The notes below the pieces were generated by a model, which worked only from the letters and a program-made list of their open reading frames with translations, made no database searches and was not told the DNA's origin. DNA of 64,000 bases from Bacillota bacterium (GTDB lineage Bacteria > Bacillota > Clostridia > Oscillospirales > Oscillospiraceae), in contig JAQYLT010000030.1 in NCBI GenBank assembly GCA_028719885.1, positions 1 to 64,000 of the forward strand. The letters run 5' to 3'. The position numbers were made by a program, and so were the translations under genes. Of this stretch, positions 57,037 to 64,000 are shown piece by piece; position 1 is the stretch's first letter; every line of letters starts with the position of its first letter.

Positions 57037-60000
57037 TTATTCCCCGATGCCCAGCATTTCGGTCATCTGGTTCAAATCCAGCCGCAGCAGGGTGGAAACG
57101 CCCTGCTCCTGCATGGTCACACCATAGAGCACGTCCGCCGCCTCCATGGTGCCCCGCCGGTGGGTAATCACAATAAACTGGGTTTTCTTGCACAGATTGT
57201 GCATGTAATGGGCCACCCGGTCCACATTCCGCTCGTCCAAAGCAGCGTCGATCTCGTCCAGCAGGCAGAACGGCGTGGGCCGCACCCGCAAAATGGCGAA
57301 ATACAGTGCCGCCGCCACAAAGGCCTTCTCGCCGCCGGAGAGCAGGGTGATGGTTTTCACCTGCTTTCCCGGGGGCTGAACGCGAATTTCAATGCCGCAG
57401 GTCAGGGGGTTCTCCGGGTCCTCCAAAATCAGCTGACCCTTGCCGCCGCCGAACATCTCCTGGAAAACCTCTCCGAAATAATGGTCGATTTTCTGGAATT
57501 CGGTGACAAAAATCGTGGTCATTTCCTTGGTGATGTCCCGGATGATGCTCTCCAATTCCCGCTTGGAGGTGAGCACATCGTCCCGCTGGCTGGCAAGGTA
57601 CGTGTAGCGCTCATTGACCCGGGCGTATTCCTCGATGGCGCCCAGGTTCGGCGTGCCCAGGGCGGCAATCTTCCGCTTCAGCTCGCCGATGCGCCGGTTG
57701 CCTGCGGGAATGGACTCGATCTCCCCCCGGAATTCCCTGGCGGTGCTGGGGGTTAAGCCGTAGGAATCCCAGAGCTTGTCCACGATTTGCTTTTCCTCCA
57801 TAGAGGAAGTGAGCTTCTTCTGCTCCAGCAGGGCACAGGCCCGCTCCATGTTCAAAATATCCTTGCTCTTATCCTGGGCCTCCCGCTCGCAGAGGGTCTT
57901 GGCGGCCTCGGTCTGGGACCGATGGGAAATGGCCTGCTCCACCTGGCTCCGCATATCCTCCGCCTGGGTGTCGTTTTCCTGCTGACGAAGCAGCAGCGCC
58001 TGGATTTCCCCGTTCAGCCGCTGGGTTTCCTCCTCAATGGCCTGAACCAGAGCCAGCTTTTTCTCCCGGTCGCCCTCCATGGCGGAGCGCAGCTGCCGCA
58101 AATCCTCGATGTGGCTCCGGGCCGTTGCGCTTTCCGCATCCAGGGCGGCGGATTCGGTTTTCAGCTCCGTGATCCGGCTGTTGATTCCGGCGGTGGCCTC
58201 CACGGTCTCCGTCTGGCTGCCCTCCAGCTGGGCGATTTCCTGCCGGCACTGGGCCAGCTGGGCTTTGAACACATTCACCTTGGCCTGCTGGGCGGCATAC
58301 CGCTCCCGGTCGGTCTGGCCCCGCTGCTGCAGGGCATCCAGCTCCCGCCGGGCGGACTGCTCCGCCTCCAGGATGGCATCCACCATCACCTGATACTGCT
58401 TCTCCTGGCCCTGGAGCCGAAGCACCTGATCCTCAGCCTCCCGGAGCTGATCTCTGGCAGCGGAGAGCTCAAATTCCACCTGGTCATACTGCCGCCGGGC
58501 CTCGGTGAGCTCTGCCTCGGCGGTGAGCTTGTCGGTTTCCAGCTGCTTCTGCTGGGCGGTGAGCTTTTCCAGCTCGTTGGCCCGGGAGAGGATGCCTGCA
58601 TCCTTGTTCACAGAGCCGCCGGTCATGGAGCCGCCGGGGTTCATCACCTGGCCGTCCAGGGTGACGATCTTGAAGCGGCTGCGGTATTTCTGGGACATGG
58701 AAATGGCGCTGTCCATATCCTGAACGATCACCGTTCGTCCCAACAGGTTTTCAATAATCGATCGGTAGGTTTTTTCACACCGGACAAGCTCCGAGGCAAC
58801 GCCCACGAAGCCCCGGCAGCTTTCCAAGCCGCTCTCCTGGAGCACCCGGCCCTGAATGCCGGTTAGAGGCAGGAAAGTGGCCCGCCCGCCGCCGGTGCGC
58901 TTCAAAAAGGAGATGGCGGCCTTGCCGTCGGCTTCGCTGCCCACCACGATCTGCTGCATGGCGGCGCCCAGGCCGATTTCGATGGCCACGGCGTAGGCGT
59001 CCTCGGTGCGAATCAGACGGGACACCGGTCCGTGGATGCCCCGCAGCCGGCCCCGCTCCGCCTCCTGCATCACCATGCGGACGGATTTCTGATAGTTTTC
59101 AAAATCCCGCTCCATCGCCCGGAACACCCGGGCCTTGGCGGTGACGGAATCCAAATCCGCCGTGAGCTGGCGCAGTCTCGCCTGGGCATCCTCCATCCGC
59201 TTCTGCCGGGAGGACTGCCGCAGGGAGTAGCCCGCAATGGTATTGTTGGCGGCGGTGACCTGTTCCTGGGCCTGTTTCAGCTGCTCCTGAGCCTGGTTCA
59301 ATTGGGTTTGGGCCCCGGTTCTCCGGGACGCCCCGGCGGCCAAATCAGCGTTCAGCTGTTCCAGCCGCTGAGCGCTCTGGGAGATGCTCTCCTCCAATCC
59401 ACGGACGTCCGCCTCCCGCCCGGCAATGTCCGCGGCCAGAGTGGATTCCTGACCCCGCAGCTCTAAAAACCGCTTGGTCATGCCCTGGGCACTGGCGGTC
59501 ATGGCGGATAGCCGCAGCTGCAGCTGCTCCAATTCCTTTGTCCGGGCGGAGATCAATTCCTCAATCTCCTGAATCCGGGCCTGGGCCTGGTCGATCTGGC
59601 TGTTGACGCCGCCGGAACGGTCCTCCTGGCCCTTTAATTCTTCTTGAATACGGGCGATATTCTGGTTGTTGTTCTCCACATTGCCCCGGAGCACCGCCAT
59701 CTGGCCCTCCAGTTGCTGATGGGTGGATTCCAGCATATTGGCCTTCACCCGGAGGGTTTCCAATTCGCCGTCCTCTTCCCGCAGAGAGCTGCCCAGCTGC
59801 TCCGCCTTTTCATAGAGCTTATCCAGATCGTCGTGGGCCTGCTGCAGCACAAAGGATGCAGAGGCATAGTCCTCCTCCGCCTTTTTCGCGGCTGCGGAGA
59901 GCTTATCCAGGGTATCCAGCCACACGGCCACCTCTACTCCCTTGAGCTCCTCTTTCAGCTCCAGGTATTTCCGGGCTTTCTCGGACTGAACCCGGAGGGG

Positions 60001-60609
60001 TTCCAATTGGAGCTCCAATTCGGAAACCTTGTCGCCGATTCGCATCAGATTGTCCTCGGTCTGGGCAAGCTTTCGCTCGGTTTCCTCTTTCCGGTGGCGG
60101 TATTTGGAGATACCGGCGGCTTCCTCGAAGATTTCCCGCCGGTCGTTGCTCTTGAGGGACAAAATCTCGTCAATTCTGCCCTGGCCGATGTTGGAGTAGC
60201 CCTCCCGGCCCAGGCCAGTGTCCATAAACAGCTCGTTGATGTCCTTTAACCGGGCGGACTGGCGGTTGATATAGTATTCGCCGTCGCCGCTGCGGTAATA
60301 CCGCCGGGTCACCATCACCTCGTCGGAGTCGTAGGCCAGGGCGCGGTCGGAGTTATCCAGGGTCAGAGTGGCCTCGGCAAAGCCCACGGCGCTGCGCTTC
60401 TGGGTACCGCCAAAGATCACATCCTCCATTTTTGCGCCCCGCAGGGTTTTGGAGCTCTGCTCACCCATGACCCAGAGGATTGCATCGGAAATATTCGATT
60501 TGCCGGAGCCGTTGGGCCCGACGATGGCGGTGATGTCGTCGCCGAACCGGATCAGTGTTTTGTCCGGAAAGGACTTAAAGCCCTGCAATTCCAAAGATTT
60601 AAGATACAC
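57037..60609 (-). CDS. smc: Chromosome segregation protein SMC
   Basis: A 1190-residue SMC ATPase. Walker A GPNGSGKSNI is at about 32-41, followed by two long coiled coils around a hinge (about 500-670, with LGAAMQQIVVGSEADG and NPGGSMTGGSVNKDAG). The C-terminal signature is LLSGGEKAFVAAALYFA and Walker B is CLLDEIDAALDERN. It forms the condensin ring with ScpA and ScpB. Its length is typical. Upstream, 364 bases contain only a repeat element and the terminator of the next gene. Confidence 0.97.
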   Translation of the reverse strand: MYLKSLELQGFKSFPDKTLIRFGDDITAIVGPNGSGKSNISDAILWVMGEQSSKTLRGAKMEDVIFGGTQKRSAVGFAEATLTLDNSDRALAYDSDEVMVTRRYYRSGDGEYYINRQSARLKDINELFMDTGLGREGYSNIGQGRIDEILSLKSNDRREIFEEAAGISKYRHRKEETERKLAQTEDNLMRIGDKVSELELQLEPLRVQSEKARKYLELKEELKGVEVAVWLDTLDKLSAAAKKAEEDYASASFVLQQAHDDLDKLYEKAEQLGSSLREEDGELETLRVKANMLESTHQQLEGQMAVLRGNVENNNQNIARIQEELKGQEDRSGGVNSQIDQAQARIQEIEELISARTKELEQLQLRLSAMTASAQGMTKRFLELRGQESTLAADIAGREADVRGLEESISQSAQRLEQLNADLAAGASRRTGAQTQLNQAQEQLKQAQEQVTAANNTIAGYSLRQSSRQKRMEDAQARLRQLTADLDSVTAKARVFRAMERDFENYQKSVRMVMQEAERGRLRGIHGPVSRLIRTEDAYAVAIEIGLGAAMQQIVVGSEADGKAAISFLKRTGGGRATFLPLTGIQGRVLQESGLESCRGFVGVASELVRCEKTYRSIIENLLGRTVIVQDMDSAISMSQKYRSRFKIVTLDGQVMNPGGSMTGGSVNKDAGILSRANELEKLTAQQKQLETDKLTAEAELTEARRQYDQVEFELSAARDQLREAEDQVLRLQGQEKQYQVMVDAILEAEQSARRELDALQQRGQTDRERYAAQQAKVNVFKAQLAQCRQEIAQLEGSQTETVEATAGINSRITELKTESAALDAESATARSHIEDLRQLRSAMEGDREKKLALVQAIEEETQRLNGEIQALLLRQQENDTQAEDMRSQVEQAISHRSQTEAAKTLCEREAQDKSKDILNMERACALLEQKKLTSSMEEKQIVDKLWDSYGLTPSTAREFRGEIESIPAGNRRIGELKRKIAALGTPNLGAIEEYARVNERYTYLASQRDDVLTSKRELESIIRDITKEMTTIFVTEFQKIDHYFGEVFQEMFGGGKGQLILEDPENPLTCGIEIRVQPPGKQVKTITLLSGGEKAFVAAALYFAILRVRPTPFCLLDEIDAALDERNVDRVAHYMHNLCKKTQFIVITHRRGTMEAADVLYGVTMQEQGVSTLLRLDLNQMTEMLGIGE

Positions 60610-60746
60610 AGCATAACCTCAAGCATGAAATTGATCAAAAAGTATCAGTTTATTATAGTCCTGAAACGGAAAAAAAGCAAGAATTTCTTTTTGATTTCTT
60701 GCCGGAAGAGATATACCCCACCAATTGCAGGTTCTTCCTTATGAAG

Positions 60747-60920
60747 ATTGGTGTTGGGCAGGATGCTTCGTAGGGAATGCATTTATGCATTCCGCCTCGG
60801 TCGTAAATCACCGGAGTTATTGAATCGAAAAAACGTTACATTTTGCGATTTGTCGAACCTTGGTGATTCAAAAAGCTTTCGGAATGCATAAATGCATTCC
60901 CTACAAAACATTCTGAGGGG
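60747..60920. repeat. Miniature repeat element, copy 5
   Basis: Starts ATTGGTGTTGGGCAGGATG and ends CATTCTGAGG. Each side carries the same palindrome (GGAATGCATTTATGCATTCC and GGAATGCATAAATGCATTCC), flanked by GTAGGG and CCCTAC pointing inward. The middle has a further inverted pair (TCACCGGAGTTATTGAATC with GGTGATTCAAAAAGC, partial). Non-coding. Confidence 0.75.
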
Positions 60921-60925
60921 CATAA

Positions 60926-60954
60926 CAAAAACCGGAGAGGTTTCCCTCCCCGGT
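60926..60954 (-). terminator. Terminator of the acidic CD1247-like gene
   Basis: Minus strand ACCGGGGAGG-GAAA-CCTCTCCGGT (one mismatch) followed by TTTTTG. Confidence 0.8.
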
Positions 60955-60973
60955 TATGTGTGATATAATGGGA

Positions 60974-61432
60974 TTACTCCTCGTCTTCGTCCTCAAAGGA
61001 GAATTCCAGGGTCTCGCCGCACTTGTCGCAGACGATGCTGCCGGACTCCAGCACATCCTCGTCGAAATCGATGATGTTGCCGCAGGCGCACTGCACCTCG
61101 TAGACGGTGGTTTCCTCGTCGCCGAAGTCGAAGCCTTCCTCGGAGTCGTCATCCTCGTCGTCTTCGTCGTAGGACCAGTCGTCCTCGTCTTCCTCGTCGT
61201 AGTCCTCATCCTCGTCCAGGATGTAGTCCTCGATGGCATCCAGGTCCTCTTCGATCTCATCCAGCTCGTCGGAGATGGCGATGGTGGTATCCTCGATATC
61301 CACAACCTTCTTGGTCACATCACCCAAAAGGTCCACAATGGCAGCGATCATCTTTCCTTCATCGGACTCGGTGTTCAGCTTCAGGCCATCCATCAAGCCC
61401 TTGAGATAGGCGGACTTTTCAGAAATCGTCAT
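60974..61432 (-). CDS. CD1247 N-terminal-domain protein, acidic with zinc ribbon
   Basis: A 152-residue protein. Residues 1-~60 match the conserved N-terminal domain first named in C. difficile CD1247 (KSAYLKGLMDGLKLNTESDEGKMI). Residues ~65-105 are almost purely Asp/Glu. The C-terminal CACGNIIDF ... CDKCGETLEF is a two-Cys-pair zinc ribbon, followed by another acidic end. Such proteins are frequent next to efp in Clostridia; function unknown. AAGGAGC lies before ATG 61432. Overall charge is extremely negative. Confidence 0.85.
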   Translation of the reverse strand: MTISEKSAYLKGLMDGLKLNTESDEGKMIAAIVDLLGDVTKKVVDIEDTTIAISDELDEIEEDLDAIEDYILDEDEDYDEEDEDDWSYDEDDEDDDSEEGFDFGDEETTVYEVQCACGNIIDFDEDVLESGSIVCDKCGETLEFSFEDEDEE

Positions 61433-61459
61433 AGCATTTCGCTCCTTATTGAAAAAGAA

Positions 61460-62023
61460 TCAAGCCTTGGAACGGCCCAGGTACTCGCCGGTACGGGTAT
61501 CGATCTGGATCTTGTCGCCCTCGTTGATGAAGAGGGGCACCTTCACCTCGGCACCGGTCTCCACGGTGGCGGGCTTGGTCACGTTGGTGGCGGTGTTGCC
61601 GGCGAAGCCGGGCTCGGTCTTAGTGACCACCAGGTCGGCAAAGTTGGGGGCTTCCACGCCGAAGACGTTGCCCTTGTAGCTCATGATGACGCAGGTATCG
61701 TTCTCCTTGACGAACTTGAAGGAATCGTCCAGCACGCTGCCGTCGATGGGCTCCAGCTCATAGGACTCGGGGTCCATGAAGTAATAGAGGTTGCCGTCGT
61801 TGTAGGAGTACTCCATCTTCTTGCGCTCAATGTAAGCGGTGGGGTACTTGGCGGTGGGGTTGAAGCTGGTCTCGGTGACGCCGCCGGTGATGACGTTCTT
61901 CATCTTGACCCGGACGAAAGCAGCACCCTTGCCGGGCTTGACATGCTGGAACTCCACGACCTGCATGACCTTGCCGTCCATTTCAAAAGTAACACCGTTT
62001 CTGAATTCGCTTGCAGAAATCAT
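61460..62023 (-). CDS. efp: Translation elongation factor P
   Basis: A 187-residue EF-P that rescues ribosomes stalled at polyproline. [11 protein letters not shown] carries the tip lysine K32, which relatives modify; no modifying enzyme gene is recognised here. C-terminal signature [16 protein letters not shown] is intact. AGGAGG precedes ATG 62023. Followed by the acidic protein gene and preceded by the M24 peptidase, a usual Firmicutes order (pepP-efp). Confidence 0.96.
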   Translation of the reverse strand: MISASEFRNGVTFEMDGKVMQVVEFQHVKPGKGAAFVRVKMKNVITGGVTETSFNPTAKYPTAYIERKKMEYSYNDGNLYYFMDPESYELEPIDGSVLDDSFKFVKENDTCVIMSYKGNVFGVEAPNFADLVVTKTEPGFAGNTATNVTKPATVETGAEVKVPLFINEGDKIQIDTRTGEYLGRSKA

Positions 62024-62135
62024 TTTTTATCCTCCTAAGATATCTTCCCCTAAGGCGAAGAAAAGTATGTACAAAATTGCATCGCTTTATTCTAACCGAT
62101 ATCGCCCCATTTTTCAAGGGGAAACTTCAGTTTTT

Positions 62136-63200
62136 TTACAGGATGATGAGTTCTTTGGGCAGCTTTGTGAGATTTTCACAGCCGTCATGGGTCAAAACCG
62201 TCACATCTTCGATTCGGACGCCGAATTTTCCCGGCAAATAGATTCCCGGCTCGGCGGAGCAAACCGCTCCCGCGGGCAGGGGCTGGGTATTACGCTGGTT
62301 CAAATTGGGGCTTTCGTGGATTTCCAAGCCTAAGCTGTGGCCATAGCCATGGCCGAAGAATTGGCCGTAGCCCGCGTCGGAAATCACCGATCTGGCAATG
62401 CCGTCGATGGTGCAGCCGGTCACCCCTGCCTTTGTGGCGGCAATGGCCTTGGTCTGGGCCTCCAGCACCACAGAATAGACCTTTTTCATTTCCTCGGTGA
62501 CAAAGCCAAAGGCCACGGTGCGGGTGGTGTCGGAGCAGTAGCCCTGGTAAAGCACGCCAAAGTCCATGGTGAGGAAATCCCCGTTCTGAATCACCCGGTC
62601 ACCGGCGACCCCGTGGGGCATGCTGGTGTTGGGCCCGGAGACCACGATGGGGTCAAAGGACAGCCCCTGGGCGCCGTTTTTATACATGCAGTAGATCAGC
62701 TCCGCCTGGGCCTGGAGCTCGGTCATGCCCGGCTTCAGCCGGGGCAGCACCTCCAAAAAGGCGGCGTCGGCAATTTCCTGGGCCCGGCGCATCCGGTCCA
62801 GCTCCCAATCCTCCTTCACCGCCCGGAAGCCGTAAATCTTCTCGTGATAGGGCACCAGCCGGGCATGCAGGCTCTCCTGGAACCGGGAGAGCTCCCCGGC
62901 GCTCATGTATTCCTCTTCAAAGCCAAGGGCGGTGATGCCAAAGTCGGCAATGGCCTGGTTGATGAGCTTGGGATAGCTCCGGTCCCGGTCGGTTTCCACC
63001 ACCTGAAAGCCTCGGATGTTCTTCTGGGCGGACTCGATATACCGGCTGTCGGTGTAGTAGCGGCAGCCCTTTTTGCTGACGACGGCCATCCCCTCGGCAA
63101 TGTCGAACTCCGCGCCGTAGTGCCGGCTGTAGCGGGAGGTGAGCAGCAGGCCATCCACCTCTTCCCCCAGCAGGGACAGGTACTTTTCAAGATTCTTCAT
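62136..63200 (-). CDS. pepP: Xaa-Pro aminopeptidase (M24 family)
   Basis: A 354-residue M24B metallopeptidase with a creatinase-like N-terminal domain (about 1-130). Metal ligands sit in MDFGVLYQGYCSDTTRT (two Asp), GHGYGHSLGLEIHE (His), SAEPGIYLPG (Glu) and VRIEDVT (Glu). It removes the residue before proline, as PepP or YqhT; next to efp this links proline handling and polyproline translation. Its start overlaps the yqeG-like gene end by 14 bases. Confidence 0.93.
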   Translation of the reverse strand: MKNLEKYLSLLGEEVDGLLLTSRYSRHYGAEFDIAEGMAVVSKKGCRYYTDSRYIESAQKNIRGFQVVETDRDRSYPKLINQAIADFGITALGFEEEYMSAGELSRFQESLHARLVPYHEKIYGFRAVKEDWELDRMRRAQEIADAAFLEVLPRLKPGMTELQAQAELIYCMYKNGAQGLSFDPIVVSGPNTSMPHGVAGDRVIQNGDFLTMDFGVLYQGYCSDTTRTVAFGFVTEEMKKVYSVVLEAQTKAIAATKAGVTGCTIDGIARSVISDAGYGQFFGHGYGHSLGLEIHESPNLNQRNTQPLPAGAVCSAEPGIYLPGKFGVRIEDVTVLTHDGCENLTKLPKELIIL

Positions 63201-63699
63201 TTTCGATTCTCCTTTTTCCAGCCATGGCGATAAAGGGCAGCTCCAGAATATGACGGCCCTTGAGCCAGATATTATGATTACAAATGGCGCTGACCAGGAT
63301 GGAGGTCACGCCGCAGCCGTTGGCCCCCAGGGTATCCGTATAGATCTGGTCCCCCACCAGGGCTGCCTGGGAGGCTTCCACGCCGTAGTATTGGAGACAC
63401 TGGCGGATTCCCTTGGGAAAGGGCTTTTTCGCGTGGGTAATGCAGTGGATGTTTCTGGCGGCGCAGAATTTTTGGACCCGGTCCCGTTTGCTGTTGGAAA
63501 CCACGCAGATGGTGATATCCGACCGGTTCATTTTTTCCAGCCAATCCTCCATTTCCGCCGTGGGGCTGTCGGTGGTGTAGGGAACGATGGTGTTGTCGAA
63601 ATCCAGCATCAGCAGCCGGATGCCTCGCCGGTGAAGCAGCGCCGGAGTGATGTGTGTAAGGGACGGGGCAATCAGCCTGGGCAAAAGAGAAATGGACAT
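63187..63699 (-). CDS. YqeG-family HAD phosphatase
   Basis: A 170-residue HAD subfamily IIIA phosphatase. DFDNTIVPY is motif I, SNSKRDRVQKF motif II and KKPFPKGIRQCL plus VGDQIYTDTLGAN motifs III-IV. B. subtilis YqeG lies in the yqeH sporulation/ribosome neighbourhood; substrate may be phosphatidylglycerophosphate-like or unknown. ATG 63699 has GGAGG at 5 bases; the open frame to 63786 would overlap the divergent gene. Coupled to pepP. Confidence 0.88.
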   Translation of the reverse strand: MSISLLPRLIAPSLTHITPALLHRRGIRLLMLDFDNTIVPYTTDSPTAEMEDWLEKMNRSDITICVVSNSKRDRVQKFCAARNIHCITHAKKPFPKGIRQCLQYYGVEASQAALVGDQIYTDTLGANGCGVTSILVSAICNHNIWLKGRHILELPFIAMAGKRRIENEES

Positions 63700-63760
63700 A
63701 TCATCCTCCATGGAAACATAATCTATGGAGGAATTATACCACGAAGCGGAGGGTTTGTCC

Positions 63761-64000
63761 ATGGCGATTCGGCAATATCTGGCCATGACGGCGGCGGAAA
63801 TGACACAGGCCGGTTCCCTGCCCCGGCATGCCGCCTGGATGGCCTGCCATTTTTCTCCCTATTCCACCGGCCTGACCAATCTGCCCGAACGGCTGCCGCC
63901 GGAGACCCTTTTGATTCTCAACGACCGCACGCCCATCCATGGCCACGAGCCCCAGCGGATTCTTCGGGAACTGGAAACGGTGCTCCACCGGTGCCGCTGT
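63761..64000 (+). CDS. Uncharacterised protein, N-terminal part (runs off right edge)
   Basis: 80 codons are visible from ATG 63761, with GGAGGG 7 bases upstream. The sequence (MAIRQYLAMTAAEM..., ACHFSPYSTGLTNLPERLPP, LLILNDRTPIHGHEPQRI) has no signal peptide and looks soluble, possibly the first strand of an alpha/beta barrel. It seems to be a conserved hypothetical of Oscillospirales; I cannot give a function. Divergent from the yqeG-like gene with only 61 bases between the starts, so their promoters must overlap. Confidence 0.7.
   Translation, partial: MAIRQYLAMTAAEMTQAGSLPRHAAWMACHFSPYSTGLTNLPERLPPETLLILNDRTPIHGHEPQRILRELETVLHRCRC

Noticed and set aside
60840..60870. A GGTTCGACAAATC-like sequence suggesting a tRNA T-arm
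   Set aside because: No acceptor or anticodon stem can be built around it; it belongs to the miniature repeat element.
36945..60920. CRISPR array reading of the recurrent palindromes
   Set aside because: The repeats are scattered over tens of kilobases, unequally spaced and not separated by uniform spacers, and there are no cas genes.
61101..61240. Repetitive GAC/GAA-rich stretch resembling a microsatellite
   Set aside because: It is the acidic Asp/Glu segment of the CD1247-like protein; codon choice is mixed rather than a pure repeat.

Overview
The window looks like chromosome from a Gram-positive, spore-forming gut anaerobe of the class Clostridia, most likely the order Oscillospirales. 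The basis is an rpsU-leuS-rsfS-nadD-yhbY-rdgB-ftsY-smc housekeeping block, a CD1247-type acidic protein, a PPi-dependent phosphofructokinase, a class II aldolase, a pyrK-type dihydroorotate dehydrogenase, strong AGGAGG ribosome sites and a spore-protein gene remnant. The species call is inference. No rRNA, tRNA or CRISPR array was seen.

Positions 1-6937 are the end of an integrative conjugative element of the Tn1549-like/Firmicutes type: parB, small accessory proteins, a replication-initiator-like protein, PcfB and the coupling protein VirD4, all on the minus strand. It is scarred twice. The 5' end of a large serine recombinase gene abuts a virD4 gene cut just after its Walker A region, so a second element is probably nested in virD4. 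An AAA/DUF234 ATPase cassette sits between an intact parB and a collinear 476-bp copy of the parB 3' part. The element stops beside a 33-codon remnant of a small acid-soluble spore protein gene.

Positions 7196-12722 hold a DUF308 membrane protein, a TetR regulator - oleate hydratase - radical SAM group, and an MntA/HepT toxin-antitoxin pair. Positions 12817-15746 hold a possible small RNA and a ferrous iron uptake operon (feoA, feoB, Cys-rich partner) with three DtxR-like inverted repeats. Positions 15805-22703 hold flavodoxin-like proteins, an ABC exporter with a small coupled membrane protein, PspC, a YesM/YesN-type two-component system and a glycosyltransferase. Positions 22814-26873 encode a ChvE/GguAB-type multiple monosaccharide importer.

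Positions 27288-39109 centre on UMP synthesis: an atypical phosphoribosyltransferase, a short AT-richer island with a frameshifted gene, then pyrC-carB-pyrK-pyrD-pyrF-pyrE-pyrB behind a promoter and a transcription attenuator. carA is not present, and PyrB carries a C-terminal zinc domain with exactly the cysteine spacing of the E. coli regulatory chain PyrI. Positions 39357-50299 hold glycolytic genes (fba, PPi-PFK), a VanZ-like protein, YdcF, a DEDDh exonuclease, a HAD phosphatase, NnrD, a lipoprotein, MazF, and divergent bioY/birA with a BirA-type operator. Positions 50686-64000 are the ribosome, secretion and chromosome-maintenance block.

A family of short non-coding elements recurs in at least five intergenic regions (13358, 36945, 43826, 50316, 60747). 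They share inverted ends and internal GTAGGG-flanked palindromes with compensated stems, and look like non-autonomous miniature transposable elements.
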